The notes under the pieces were generated by a model, which saw only the letters and a program-made list of their open reading frames with translations, did not search any database and was not told where the DNA came from. The position numbers were made by a program, and so were the translations under genes. 64,000 nt of DNA, taken from contig JAAAUF010000018.1 in assembly GCA_015499985.1 (NCBI GenBank), forward strand, positions 47,359 to 111,358, read 5' to 3'. Below, piece after piece: positions 1 through 13,824 of the stretch (position 1 is the first letter of the stretch; every line of letters begins with the position of its first letter). This stretch comes from Haplosporangium gracile. Taxonomy: Eukaryota; Mortierellomycota; Mortierellomycetes; Mortierellales; Mortierellaceae.

Positions 1-3000
1 TACTACTTCTTTCTATTCACTTGATGTTCTGGGTTTTATTGTTGTGGGCTGCAGCAGCCCACTATTGTAAAGTAGCCAAATGCATTGCTCGACGCATCAG
101 AATGGACGTTGATTGGCCCGTTGAAGCTGTACCTTCCCGTTCATTGGCCGGATTTCCCTATTTTTCTTCATTCCCGTTCAAATCCTTCTTCCGTCAAGGC
201 CTCGATACTCTTCCATCGCTCTTTTGGAACCTATCTCGGCTCTTATTTGATCGACTGACACTGATGATTTGTACCTCACTCTCTACTTTAGATACAACCG
301 AAAGTCTGCTGCAAGTCATCTCGACCAACACAGCCGCGGCTGCCGAGGCTGGATCAACCGGACTGCAATTCAACCAACTTTTCAATCACGTCAACCTTAT
401 CGACGAAGTTACGGTTGCTGCTGGAGAGACCGAATACGTCATACTCGGATTTTTACCGGAACCCAAAGGAAAGAGCAGAAGAGGCACGTCGAACGCCAAT
501 GATGGAGCGAACAACTCGGGCAATGGCAGCGCCTTTGGAGATGGTGTCCAGATCTACGACGATAGCCGGCAACGTGATATCTCGGCTAATGGACTGGCAA
601 ACGGCAGCAATATCGACAATGAAGAGTTTGATTCGAACGGCCAACAGACTGACAGCTTCGATGCCTTTGAGGTGAACGGTCTAGTCTTTTTTTTCGCGTA
701 CAAGATTATTACGATCTCAGCAGGATCCAAAGCTTCAGGCGACGCCATAACGCAACCACACCCAGAATCAGAGTTGTCAGAATCTTCTCACTTCACCCAC
801 GCTATAACCGACCTGACCACAGGTTCCTCTGGAACTGCACCCTCAGCTACTCTTACCGGAGCAGGAAAAACTATGACTGGGAGCATGCTGGAACCCGGGA
901 ACAGTTCTTCAGTTGGACCCAGTACGGCACCTCACAAGGCTGACTATCAACACACGGTCAAATTTCGCTCGACGGTGTGCCGATCGGTCCTCTACTCCGA
1001 CATTGGCGAAACTGGCATTAACTTTGAAGACTGCGTCGCCAATCAGGCGTACGTCAAGGACTTTACCATCTGGAACAGGAGTGAGATTCCGCTCTATTGG
1101 CAGCTCAACACGGTCGACGTTAGCAGTGCGTGCCGAGAGAACTGGCTTCGCTTTGTCGACTACGAGGATTCGTATGGTGGAACTGGCGCAGAGGATGCAG
1201 CGGAACATGTCGAGGAGCAAGGTCAACACTCTAAAGCAGTCCAGTCCAAACCTATTCCCAGTTATGGCTACCGACGCATCCGCGTTATTTTCCGACCCAA
1301 GGGGAACGGTGACTTTCTGTTCGACCTTTTGCTCGAGAACCTGAACGATGCGAGCAACATTGAGGAGGTCACTATTCATGCAGCAGTGAGGGCAGTCTCG
1401 AGAGGAGAGGACACCCTGACAATATCATCAGGCAGTACAATGGATTTCGGTGATTGCTGCGCGGGTGTCTGGACACGACTTCCGCTTACGTTTACCAACA
1501 CAGGATTGACACCGACGGAAATCCATTTGAAGGTCGAAGGCGCAGAGGTGGTGTTTGATATCCAAACCGAGGCCGCGACTGAGGTCTCTGATCCTTCAAC
1601 GGATCTGTCAAAAGAGGGCAAGTTTCTTCTGGATCCCGATATACAGCCCAGCTGGTATGAGAGCTCCCGTCGGTCAGAGTCCTCAGCCAACACCGACCAT
1701 CCGGATCACAGCAGCGTGGGCGGTCAAGTTGGTCGGAGTCGCCTTCGAGACTGGATGGAGGATGGGCCTCAATCACCTAATGCCCTCGGGTTCACGTCGT
1801 CTGCCCCCAGCGTGGCCGATTCAGCAGGAACAAAATTGGATCGTGTAGGACGCGAGCAAGGCTTGCTGGTCGAGTCTGGACCATCTTCCCCAGTCCTTTC
1901 CGATGGTTTTTTCCCCGAAAGCGTCCACCTCATCAACCCTACCGTCGCCAGCTATCTTGCAGGTCAAGATCTTGCACGCCCGCTGAACGAAGGGACCGAG
2001 GATGACGGCGAATCAGAGGCGGATATGACAAGTGTTCAGGACTCCTTGACAGCAGGCAATATGGTGAGCCACAGGAAGCGGCACAGCTTGCGGTCTATTT
2101 CCTTCTCTGGAGCTCAACGGGAGAAAGAGCTGATCCAAGCCCAGATGCATGCACCAAAGTCGCCTGTTCGAGGCAACCAATCAACGACTCGGATTGAGGA
2201 GCTGTTTGTCAAGCCAGGCAAGGAGAGGACCGTTATTGTCTCTTACCGCCCTGCTCGTGATACGTCCATTGAGGATTTTCAGGCAGGAAAGCTTTTGCGA
2301 AAGTCCTTCCGCATCATTGTCGCCTACGCTCCATGGGGCGGTCTCACCTCGACCGTGCCCTTTTCCGAGAACAGCCAGAGAGACCGCAAGATTGTGCAGT
2401 GCAAGGCTCGCGCATGTACATCGTTCGTGACCTTTGAGCCCAAGTCCTTGGACTTTGGAGACACAGACGTTGGGGCCCTCAAGTCGCTGCCGATCAAGCT
2501 GATGAACCAGTCAGAGATCCCCGCCGTTGTTCAGCTGGATTTCCAGAGTAAAGTTCTCAACTGCTCGCCATCGGGCGCCATCACTCTGCCACCCAAATCA
2601 AGCACGGAGCTCAAGCTCGACATTTACCCGCGCAAAGTCAACCCGGATTACAGGAAGCAGCTTACACTGTTCAATTTTACGAATCGGGCGAATGACCAGA
2701 TTATCGAAGTTCGATCTACCAACATCGACAAGAATCGGGTCACCTTCCACTCGCTGTTCTACAGAGTTCTTTATCCAGGCGGGACCAACTTTTTGGATTT
2801 CGGCAACGTCGTCGTCGGAGGCATCAGCCTGCGGACCATCACTATCTCGAACTTCACCAAGAACTGGCTGACTCTGGAAGTGACAACGAGTCTTTGCGGG
2901 GAGCTATCCGTGTATGAGCGTGCTCGAGAGCATCGAGATTACTTGAACTTGAATAAGGTCAGCGGGCTGCTCTCAAACGATCAAGATATCCAACCCACTT

Positions 3001-6000
3001 TTCAAGCCGGCGTTCACAGCGTTGCGCATTCTCCAATGACGAGATCTGGTAAGGCCAGTGCCCTTTAACTTTGAACATGAGAGGATGATGAATCCGAGAG
3101 CACTGTAACTTACATTGCAGTTTTGAATTCCCACAACAATTAGGTGGATTATCAACTGTGGGGTCAGGAAGGGCTGTTCTTAACGATGGTTCAAAGCCGT
3201 CTCTGTTCAAGAGACGACAAGAACAACGTGAACAACACTCCAATGCGACGTCAGAGTCAGGAACTCCCGCAGCAATCGGAGGAGGTGCTCTTGCTTCGTC
3301 TCTCGCTTTAAAGGCAAAGGCGATCCTTTTCCATGGAGATGTGTCCCAAGGTGCCAGTAGCTCCTCTGCTGGTTTTCTGGATCTAGCTACCAACAAACCG
3401 CGTGAGGTGAAAAAGATTACCAGACGTATCCCTACCATGAAGGAGCTGTTGGAGCCTACCACAAAGCCCAAGAGCAAGTCAACGGCTGACAGGTCCGGCA
3501 AGACTACTGGACCAGGCCAGGCGGACACGTCATCTCGGTCTCCTCGGTCGAATGCCACATCTCAACAGAGCTCTGGTGTAGCCATTGCAGACTCTTCCAA
3601 ACGAGCGGACGCGATTACCACCTCTTCCTCCCAGCGGCAACAGGATCCAAAGACATTGCAGAGCGAAGGCACGCAGCAGGCGGGTACAGATAGCAAGCAA
3701 CAGGAGCACTCCTTGTTGAGCGAGAGGACGCTGGAGAGCGTTTTGGCAGCGATGGATGCCAATTCGACAACAGGAGGATCCATGCTGTTTTATAAGCCCG
3801 CTGATGAGGAGCGATACGTCAAAGAGAAGATGAAGTTGACGAGAGAACTCCAGAACGCCATTGCCAGTGGAGAATTAGCGCCCATTTCTGTGGTGAGCGT
3901 GCCTCCAGAAACAGAACACCAGCTCGTTGTCCTGTTCACGCCCTCTTCAACCTTCCGTGACCATATCAAGGGTATCCCGAAGAACCAGGACGCTCGCATC
4001 TACCTGAGACTTGTGGACTTTGACCAGGAGACCGTTGCGAACAACCCTCAGTTCAGGCCACTATTGGACGGAGATCTAAGCCAGATTCCTCTGCGTGAGA
4101 TCATGGTCCGATCGTCGCTTGTCAGGAGCATCATGGACTTGGGCCAGAACAATATCAACTTTGGCAACATGGACAAGGGCGAGAAGCGGACCAAAACAAT
4201 CGTCATCCAGAACCGTAGCAAGGAGCCTTTACTCTACCACATCCGCAAATCTGGATCCATCGCGTCAGGTGATATTGTTCTCGGCAACGGCAAGAGCGGC
4301 GTCGTCCGAGGCTACAGCAAGAAGGAGGTTGACTTTATCTTTGAGCCGTCACTGTCGGGACTGTACCACGAGAGGCTGGTGATCGAGAATATTCAAGATC
4401 CCGAGAGCAGCCGCGTGCTGAGTGTCAAGGCCAATATCCGGAAGCCTAAGCACTTTTCGATCGACTGTCCAGAGGTCGACTTTGGAACCTGTTCTGTCGA
4501 TTACAAGACGGAATCCAAGCGTATCACGGTGACAAACTCGACCAAGCAGACCAGGACCTTTGAGGTTCGTGTCGACCCCCACGAGATGATGCCGCTCGCT
4601 ACTGGAACGCACCTCGGTGGCGAAATTGAATTTACTCTCGAAGATGACCCCGCTGGCCAGGCTGTTGTCACCAAGGAGATGGAAGACGAGATTGAGATCC
4701 TGGAACAAAAACTCAAGATTGCCAAGCGAAAGGGTCGCGATGACAAGGTCAAGAAAGTCACTGCTCGATTGAGTCTTCTCCGGAAAGGCGGTGTCGAGGA
4801 TAAACTGGAATCGCCCAAACCAGCAGGTAAAGAAAAGCAAGCAAATGGACATGTTAAATATTAATATTGTACGCGTACGGAATCTAACATGTTTGCTATT
4901 TTGTCAACAACAATTTTTAATGCTAGATGATGTAACACCTACTCAGGAGAAGATATTGGAGTTTGCCAAACCAGACCAGCTCAGTTCGCCACTTGTAGAC
5001 TCTGTCACTAAGGGTACAGCTTCGACCACCCCAACCTCAGCGACCCCTACCACGACACCCACGGTCAAGGACACGTCAAAGTTTAAACGCACGGATCATT
5101 CGATTGTGTTTACACTGGAGGGAGGAAAGACCAAGTCCGTCTCGGCTTATTTCACAGCGTTACGTGACCCAGTCTTTGCCTCCAATGGCATCGCCGATAA
5201 GGAACGCACCCGGCTACAAGGAAAGATCTACGTTCACGAGCACAAAAACAGGGATATTTGTCGTGAAGTGATGTTCATTGCTACAGTCGAGCCCCAGTCT
5301 GCACCTGAGGGAAATGCTGTTGTAGATCCGCGAACGCCGATCTCGCCTGGACCAGTCGCGGACGACAATACTGCTAAGAAGGCGTCCAAGAAAGCAGCCG
5401 CTGCCAAGGAGGTGAAAGCGGAAGAGAACGTTGTCAAAAAGGCAGTAAGCTCCGCTGATGTCGAAGGTGAAGCATCCATCCAGGAGCCAGAGCCCCCAGT
5501 TGAACACCTAGTGTTATCGCCGTCAGAGTTTGACGGAGGTAAGGTCGAGCTTGACCAGAAGAGCACCTTCTATTTCAAGTTATCCAACACCTCCGAGCGT
5601 CCTTTGCCATACCGCATCGATCTTTCTACCGGTGCCCGTGGCGGTGTCTCGCGATTTGTGCTGGAGGAGTATGAACTAGCTGGGTCCTTGGGGCCGAAGG
5701 AGGCGAAGCGGATCATGTTTGGCTACCTGACACACGAACTTGGACGACTTCGGGACTCGCTTCGGGTGATCAACCTTGTCACGCAGACGTCGCACGACTT
5801 TGTTTTCACTTGCTATTCTCACCGAGTGCAATATCTGGCCTTCCCTTCCCTGGACGAATCCATGAAGCTGGACCTTGGTCACTGCTATGTCGACACCGGG
5901 CGCAAGTACTCTCAAGTGACACCGCTCCTAGTCGAGAACATCACGGATGATGATGTCTACATTGCGTGTGCTTCCAACTTGGCCCAGCAAGTGGGGATTT

Positions 6001-9000
6001 ACCTTGACGAGCAGGCGGAGAAGGGTCAAGTCACCCGGACGCTCCTGAAAAAGCGGAGCATGCTCACTGTTTGGGTCGCCGTCCAACCCAACCTGCTTGG
6101 AGGTATTGCTGGAGGAAACTCGAGCCGCCGGGCGGCCACCTCCTCTAGTGGTCTCAGCTCGACCTCACAGGACCGAGACAGCGAGTGCCGTACGTTGGTC
6201 GGAGGCATCAAGTTTTCTGTATCTATCCCAGATGCGTCTGCTTTTGAGGATACCGAGGAGACCCTTTCTCAGGTCCTGTCCCAGACAGTCAAGTTTACCT
6301 CTGTCATTGGTCGCTCTATCCTCTCGGTCTCGGACACACTCCTCAACCTTGGGTGGACGCCAGAAGTGGGCCGACCTGTGTACGGGTCATTCACGCTCCA
6401 GAACATGTCCAGTCGTCTGCCGCTGGATTTTCAGATCGAGTCGCTCTCTGGCAACATCATTTTGGATCGGACAGGCGGAATCTTGGATGGCTGGGAGGTC
6501 GACACTAGGAGGCCTGGAACGCACGACCATTTGGACAGAGATCAACCCAAGGACGGCGAGGACGACGATGACGACAACGACCCATCTGAGGTTGCCCCAA
6601 CTGATCGTTCACGTCTCTGGATCAGTTTCCGTTTTACCGCGTCGACTCCCGACCTTTTTACCGATACGATTCTGGTGACCAACAAGAACAATTGCTCTCA
6701 AAAGATTCACATCAAGGTTCGCCTTTTTGTCGATCCTGGTCGACTGTCAACGATTTTACACGGCCCAGGCTACACTTGTCCCATGTCGGTGGATGAGTCG
6801 CAGGATGATCTGGAGGCCAAACCCGGCGTTCCTCGAGAGGGCCTTACTCTTCCTAACCTTTCGTGGGAGGATGTCTATGTCAGTGTTGCTAATGATGGGG
6901 ATGCTGGCGGACAGGAGAGCCGGGCTTTGGTCGCACTTCAACCCCAACTTGGTCAGAAGGATGCTAGGGTTGATGATCGTTGGGTTGAACTACTGAATGG
7001 TGGCGACGAAGCGATGGAGCTTGTACCTCTTTGCGACATCACTGCGGACACTATTTGGGAGTATGGAAGCCCGCCATCGTCACTGGAACCCCTATCCGAA
7101 GCTGTCACCAAGGCAATCGACGGATTTGACGTTTGTGGTTCTATCATCCGGCTTGCCCCTGGTCAAAAAGTTCGCCTGGCCATCTCTTGTCCTGCACCAG
7201 AATTGTCTGCCAACGATACCCAGCAGCTCCAGTCAGGAGAGAATGTCGCTTTGGCGGGCACTCTGATGGTTGTGGATCGTATCAGGGATCAGGTCATGAA
7301 GGTGCTGGGGTTGTCGTCCTCGTTCGGTGTTTCCTACGCCGAGGTGGTGCCATTGTCGACAGATCTCGGGAAAATCGGTTACTACAACTCCTGGAACCCG
7401 GTCAAGATCAACTTTGAGGTCAAGAATTCCAGCGAGATCCCCCTCTTTTATGAGATTGTCCTTCAGGATTACATGGATCTTGCCCCTATTCGCTCGACGA
7501 CGACAGAGGGGGAAGGCGTCCGTCCTCACTCGCCTGTCATTGGAACTAAGAGGAGAATCCGCTCACATGGCACGGATTCAATCGAGGTCCTTTTGGATTC
7601 CAGGAGAATTGAGAATTTTGAAATCGGGCGCCGTATCTTCCCCATCCGGATCCTCAACCTCTACAATCCTCTGAATGAGCCTGTGTTCAACGTGAGCGCC
7701 GTTCTGACAGAGTTCGAACTTGGATTTGACCGACTCACAGACGGCACTCTGGTACTGCCCCCATTGACCCATCCTTTACCGTCATCTGCTCTTCCCTGCG
7801 ATGCCTGGTTCTCGATTACGAACAAGTCACTGGAGGACGTCAAGTTTGAGATCGGAGCGACCCTCTCGCCAGACGTTACTGACTATGTGCATCTGGACGT
7901 CCTATCTCGCTTCTCGAATTCACCACTCCGTGGTAGTATTACCCTCAGCTCACGCGGATCGATCGGCGTACGTATCCTTGCCTTCCCGAAGGAGGGCTCT
8001 CGTTTGCCAAGCGATACTGCAGCCCTCTGCACCCCTGATGGGTTGACATTTGGTAACCTTTGGGTCTCCACAAAGCCCATGACTGCCGAGGAGGAGACGA
8101 CGACCAAGAGGTTTGCTCAGAACATTCCTATCCGCGGCGCTTTGGTGGAAGGATCCATGTTTTCGCTCTCGACTCAAAGGATCGTTTTCAGGAGTTTGAT
8201 GGAGTCTTCCGACTATGAAGATGACAGCGACGATGAACAACTCTCTGTTCCCGACTCTGCGGCTCTTTCTTCATCCAAGGATGTATCAGACGACGGCATG
8301 GGATCAGACGTGCAGAAAGCGATCATCACTGTGTCAAACTTGTCGATAACCTTCCCACTCGAGTTCCAGATGACGTTGGAGGGCCCTATGGAGTACCCAG
8401 CGGCCGAGATCATTAGGGTAACACCTCTGGACAACAACAACTGCGGTATCGTTGAGGCGGGCCAGCAGCTTAAGCTGGTGGTGGAGCTCATTGATCCTCA
8501 CTTGATTATCTCGGAGGACATCAAACTGTACATCCGGAACCTGAACTCCAAGCTCGGTCAGCAGCAACGTGTCTTGATCAGCCTCGTGTCTGACAATCGG
8601 GAGCATCGAAAGCCTACTAAGAAGCAGGCCACCGAGGACGAACGGATCGACCCCCACCACCACCAAAACAAGTTAGAGGAACCCGCCGTGGCAAACCTGA
8701 CTGGCGGCTCACCCAATCTAACCCAGCCCTCAGGCGCGACTGAAGCGGACGCGAGCGCGCTGCAACCTGTCATATTGCTACGAGGATGTAAGCGTATCGA
8801 CTCTGGTGATGCATCTGGCGGTCGGTATGAACTAGATCTTGGACAACAAGACATGGGATCAGCGAACGTGCTTCGCAAACTGGTCTTAGAGAACCCTGGA
8901 TATGATAGAGTTTCGTACAGGATCAAGACGATTTCTGCATTGGATAAAAACTGGATCAAGATTAGCCGACCGGATGGAACGCTTGAGCCACCTTCGGAGG

Positions 9001-11322
9001 ACCAGCTGTCGGCCGGATCGTCCTCTGTCCACACGATCACACTAGGATTTGTCACCAATGTCCGGAACGTCTTTTCCACGTATTTACTAATCGAGAACGT
9101 AGACAACCCCGGTGACACTAAGACGATTCGAGTGACGATGGAGGTGGTTGCACGTCAGAACCTTCGGCGGGTGACTAAGGGCAACGAAGCGAACAACAGA
9201 GTCTTTGACGTGTTTGTGAACGGAATCGACCAGAAGAACTCGTCGACGATCGACATGAAAAATCTCTTTTATGGGTCCGAGTACACCGCCAGGAGCATGG
9301 TTGTTTACAACCGAGAAAGTGTCCCCATGGAGTTTACCGTAAGTTTTGACACTCTTTCTCGATTTCTGATATCACTTCTTTGGCGATTCATGTAGTAACG
9401 CATTTTTATATTGATTGTTTCAATACTAGTTCAAATCAAACTTGTCACCTTCGGATACGACCGAGATATTGTTCTCGACATCACGAACGTCTGCAAAATT
9501 GTTCAAGACGTTGACTGTTCCCTCGGAAAACCATGTCCGCGTCTACCTTCGCTTCTTTCCTCGCCCGTCGGTAGCCATTCAGGCGGCAATTGACAACGGA
9601 GAGAGCCGGGACCCAGATGAGATGGAGCTCAAGACCGTTGAGATTTACATCAACTGCCGACTTGTTAAAGATTACCAGCAGGTCGTTCTCCTCACTGCAG
9701 AGTGCTACATGCCTGCAGTTCGCGTCGACTGGCAAGACTCCGTTTCATTCGTTGGTAAGGCTAACCGCCAATGGGAGGTAAAGAATACTGTTTTCTCAAG
9801 TTATTCGTTGCGATCGCTTGTGACTAACCGACATTCAATATTGGCATTGTATAGGGCGTTTCTCCCGCGAGTCGTCTGGATCGGCCGAGAATATAGATGA
9901 ATGGAAGATCTCTTTCAAGGAGGATTACCGAATCCTGGGTATCTCCAACTTGCTCCAAATCCCTCTCGAATACGAGATTGTGAACGATACGATGTATTTC
10001 AACCTTGAGTATCCAGAGCCGGACAAGGTGGTCGACGGGTTGGACAAGCACGAGATCCGCGTCGTCCCGAACGCTAAAGCTCTCCTCCGAAACGCAGAGA
10101 ACTTTAGAAGGGTAAGTTGTCTGTTTCAAATGCTCCTACTCTACCTTTTTAAGGGATTTCCCATTTCAGAGTTATTAATACATCACCGTTTTTAATATTG
10201 TAGGAGAAATACGTTCAGGAAAACATCACTATTTACAATCGCAACCGCCCTCTGGAGAACTATTGGATTCCGCTTCGACTCAGTTTTGGAAACGTCTCGA
10301 ACTTCCAGCTGTCTTCTGGGTACAAGAGCTCGTATGCCTTCGGTATGATTGAGCAACACGTGGTCAACTTTCTCAGCAACTTTAACTCGCATGCAGTCCT
10401 CGTCAACATGGGCAGCAGCTGTTTCCCTGGAGCAGTCTCGACAACGGGTGCAGGCAATGGATTGGTTTCGGGCACAAGCAGCAGTTTCAGTCTGGCATCT
10501 ATTGGACTCGGATCTGACCGTAGTTCCAGTCCAGGATCGACTCAATCGTCTCCTTTGTTGTTGAGCAGTGGCCTGACGACACTTATTTCGCCGCCAAACT
10601 CTGGTCCTGTTGCTGGCATGCTGGGTTTGGGAAGGAGCACGTCGCCTCTGGCAGCAACTACTTCAGGTTTTCACCAACCTTCACACCATCCCCATTACCA
10701 GAGCGCAGAGGCACAGGAAACGCAGCGCAAGTTGATCGATCTCGAGTTCCAGTACCACTATGTGGTCGATCAATTGGTCTACTACAGTACGATCAAGACG
10801 GGAGAAAACTTTTTCCAGTTGGCTAGTCTGTTGTTTTGCAGTCTGCTGGGCAACCGAATTTTCCAGATTTGGTCGCCAGCATATCTCAAGGATCCCCGCG
10901 CAACATCAACGGCGGCCACGAGCGGTAGCTCGGGATCAGGATCAGGATCAGGAGCCGGCAATAGTATGGCTATTCCTGGGGCCCAGTCGGGATCGGGTGG
11001 AAACGGAAGAGGTGGCGGGCCGGAGAACGAGGAGCATGGTGACAGAATGCCTTATCAGACTGGAGCGAATGGGTTTACTATGCAGAGCCATAGCGGGAAC
11101 TACCACCACCAGCACAATGTACAACAGCAACAGCATCAACTGCCTCACCCCTTGTACCGCACACAAGGGGATGATGGCAACGAGGAGACGTCGCTTCGAG
11201 TGTGGCCGCAGTCATTGAGGAAGTGGGTAGAGGCATTGGATTACTTTGTCTCGTTCTTCCCGTACCACGCACGACAGTTGGAAACGCTCAAGGCCTTGCA
11301 CCATAGCCTCATCTCGACGTAG
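1..11322 (+). CDS. Giant ASH/MSP (hydin-like) Ig-fold repeat protein, 5' partial
   Basis: This is the 3' part of a very large spliced gene. Exons that keep one frame are about 292-3048, 3144-4826, 4927-9338, 9430-9754, 9855-10111 and 10204-11322, with stop TAG at 11320, giving about 3,517 residues. The frame stays open upstream of 292, but a TTTAG acceptor at 287-291 and non-conserved-looking sequence suggest bases 1-291 are partly intronic; no true start is visible. At least eight repeats carry the hallmark of ASH (ASPM-SPD-2-Hydin) or MSP-like beta-sandwich domains, an LDFG-like strand followed by a polar 'xNxSxxPL' strand. Examples are LDFGDTDVG, FLDFGNVVVGG, INFGNMDKGE and VDFGTCSVD. A charged coiled coil (EMEDEIEILEQKLKIAKR) lies near 4678-4735, and long Ser/Asp-rich linkers separate repeats. 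The family is usually tied to cilia, centrosomes or the cytoskeleton. The exact subfamily is not assigned, and a role here is unknown. Confidence 0.8.
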
Positions 11323-11495
11323 TAGTAAGATGTTAAGATTGAAAAAGAGGAGAGTAATGTACTTTTAGCAAACAAGAATTAAACCGTCCAGTGTGTGGAA
11401 AAGACGAGACTCTACTACATGCATGCTGAATGAAGTTTGTACAAACTTTAATGAAATATCGAGAAAAAATATATGGATTTAATTGAAGCGACGCC

Positions 11496-13381
11496 CTATC
11501 GACGGTGGTGGTTGGATTGAACGATGCTTTCAGCGAGGGCAAGGACAGTTCCAGCGCCCGAGGTAGCCAACCCCAAAGTGTGGGGCACATAACGGAATAT
11601 ATCCGAGATGTACTTGCACCCACTCCACATCTTTGCCCCCGCAGGCAATGCAGTTCCGAGAAGAGATTTGAAGCCCACCGAGTGGCCCAAAAAGTATGTC
11701 AGAGCAAACTTGAAGACAAAGTAGGATAGGCCAGAGGTTGTGTGCTTCGAGAGAAGGCCCGTTAGAGATTGTTTGTTTGATGAGGAGGAGAGGGAGGTGT
11801 CGACGTTGAAGACTTGGCTGAGTAGGGTTGGGAGGAGGAAGAATGTGCCGTAGTAAGAGAAGAAGGGTTGCAGGAAATTGGGCCAGTTTGTGAGGAAGCC
11901 TAGGCATGATCCTCCCGATGTGTTCTAATGCAGGATATAAATGTAGTGTTGATGTTAGTTTTTTTTTGCGCTTACCCGTTGTTTGCTAGAGATGACTGAA
12001 GGAAGGGAGAAAGGATTATTTTTACCTCGAGGTAAGCGTAGGCCTGAGAGAAGAAGACGGTCAACTCCAACATCAGCGTCAACCAGACAAACCCGCGACT
12101 TGTCGAGCCCAGCTATTAACATATCATAGAAATTTAAACAGGATGTAAGCTGACTATGCCAAACAGGTATCTACGAGGATGTAAACAAAGGGGAACCATT
12201 TCTCAAGAGCACACTTACGTCCTGAAGCCATTTCCATGGCTTGGGGGTGTGCTGACAGAAATTGTCAACAACATAGTTCTTGAACGCATAGATGGCCTGC
12301 GTGTCCCAACCGTGGCCGTGGCCGTGGCCGTGGCGGTGTCGGTGATGCTTGCGGTGGCGATGGTGGCTTCCTTCTTCTTCGTCGTCCTCGTCGTCATCGT
12401 GATGAAGACGGCGACTGCGAAGCAGGTGAGAGGAAGAGTGCTCGCCCTGGTGTTGATGATGAGAGGAGGAGTGTCCGCTGTCGTGACGTGAGAAGGACGA
12501 ATGATCCTTTGATCCACGTCTTCCTTCACTGTTCAAGGAAGTCGAGTTGTAATTGCTGCTACCCCTTCTACCACTGCCACCAGAAGGAGCGGCAGTAGTC
12601 GTAGTAACAGTACTCTTACCATGCGAAGAATTACCAGTGGTAAACTTAGCATGCAATGTCTCCTCTAACTGTTTTGCCAAATCCTTGGCTTCATGAAATT
12701 CCCCCTGCATGTGCTCCATAAACCCACGGACTTGTTGTTCTTCCAGCCCTTCGTCCTCAGTGTGTGAGAGGGAATGTGAGCCGCGGCGGGCGCCGCCAGA
12801 GGAGGAGGAGGAGGAGCGGGATTCTTTGGTGACGACAGTACTGGTGGTCTTTTTGCGCGGGGACAAACGTCCTGATGTGGAGGCCGAGTTGTCTTTGGTG
12901 GTGTAGGTTGTGGTCGTGGTCGTGGTTGTAGTACCATCGGGGCTGTCTTCGCGGATTAGGACTCGGAGGGATGGGTCGTTTGAGGTTGCAATGTGGGCCC
13001 TTTTTGATTAGTTGTAGGAGAATATAAACAAGAAAATAATATGCGGGTAAGTTATTTTCTAGCACATGAACGTAGGCTATTTCTTTCGATCTGCTTCTTT
13101 TTCTTTATGCCTTGTTGTTGCATCGTTTTTCTGAAGGATGGACTTACTTGATGCGTTCGACGATGTCTTCGCGAACGCCGTCTTCCGAGAGACCCAAGCT
13201 TGAGGCAAGTTCTATGCGAACATTCCAATAAAAAAGAAATGGGGTTGGTTTTTTGTGTTTGGTAAGAAAGCTACATAATGGTTGGATCGTGGGAAAGTAT
13301 AGTGAGAGAGAGTGAGAAAAGAATGGGAGGGCTACCTTTGAGATCGGCCTTGCGGCGTCGTGAGAGAGGTACAACAGACAT
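11496..13381 (-). CDS. SAP-like N-terminus, multi-pass membrane protein
   Basis: Five exons on the minus strand join in frame: 13381-13336, 13211-13148, 12999-12219, 12112-12026 and 11924-11496, giving 468 residues. The start ATG (13379-13381) opens MSVVPLSRRRKADLK, which splices to ELASSLGLSEDGVREDIVERIK. Together these resemble a SAP helix-extension-helix motif at residues 9-40. Residues about 55-270 are Ser/Thr/His-rich and low complexity, including a GHGHGHGH run at about 12309-12332. The C-terminal 190 residues hold three or four hydrophobic segments (FVWLTLMLELTVFFSQAYAYL, FFSYYGTFFLLPTLLSQVF, YFVFKFALTYFLGHSVGF). The pairing of a putative DNA-binding motif with a membrane domain recalls nuclear-envelope proteins, but I do not recognise the family. 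It is convergent with the ASH gene, 173 bases apart. Confidence 0.75.
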
Positions 13382-13824
13382 AAAGTGCTGAAAGAGCGGT
13401 GAGGTAAAGACAGTGAAGATGGAAAGATGGGCGAAGAAAAGTGAAGAAAAGTGAAGAAAAGTGAAGAAAAGTGAAGAAAAGTGAAGAAAGTGAAGAAAGT
13501 GAAGAAAGTGAAAAAAAAAAGAAATGACCTTGTCGCGAAAGGAAGGACGAGCGATAAATTTTTTTTAGTCTTGTCGCGTCCAATTTGCAATGTTTCAGCG
13601 CGAGATCCAAAAATGACAGAGCTGGAAGGAAAAAACAAGAGTGCTGACTTTGGGGCAAGTGAGAATTCCCCTCACAAACAACCCTGAAGAGGGTTGCTTT
13701 CTTGTTCTTTCTTTCCTGTCACCTGGGAGTTTCGTCATAATGTGTTGATGAATAAAAGTGTACAGTTTATTTACAAGTGTATATATGAATCAATGACTTT
13801 CTCTACTTCGATGATGCTCCCAAC
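13382..13824. other. Intergenic: leader/promoter of SAP-like gene and 3' flank of deacetylase
   Basis: No gene was seen. The segment holds the GAAGAAAAGT array and, on the minus strand just past the deacetylase stop, an AT-rich stretch with AATAAA-type sequence near 13750-13772 that may serve as that gene's polyadenylation region. Confidence 0.5.
13433..13511. repeat. 10-bp then 9-bp tandem repeat (GAAGAAAAGT)n
   Basis: Five copies of GAAGAAAAGT are followed by three shortened GAAGAAAGT copies and an A-rich run. The array lies about 50 bases upstream of the minus-strand SAP-like gene's start, so it probably falls in its promoter or leader, where it reads as a pyrimidine-rich tract. Confidence 0.85.

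Noticed and set aside
673..721. Possible short intron (GTGAAC...CTCAG) in the giant ASH gene
   Set aside because: Removing 49 bases would break the frame, which is open and continuous through it.
909..1379. 156-codon antisense frame within the giant gene
   Set aside because: A shadow of the conserved ASH-repeat coding strand, with no independent signal.
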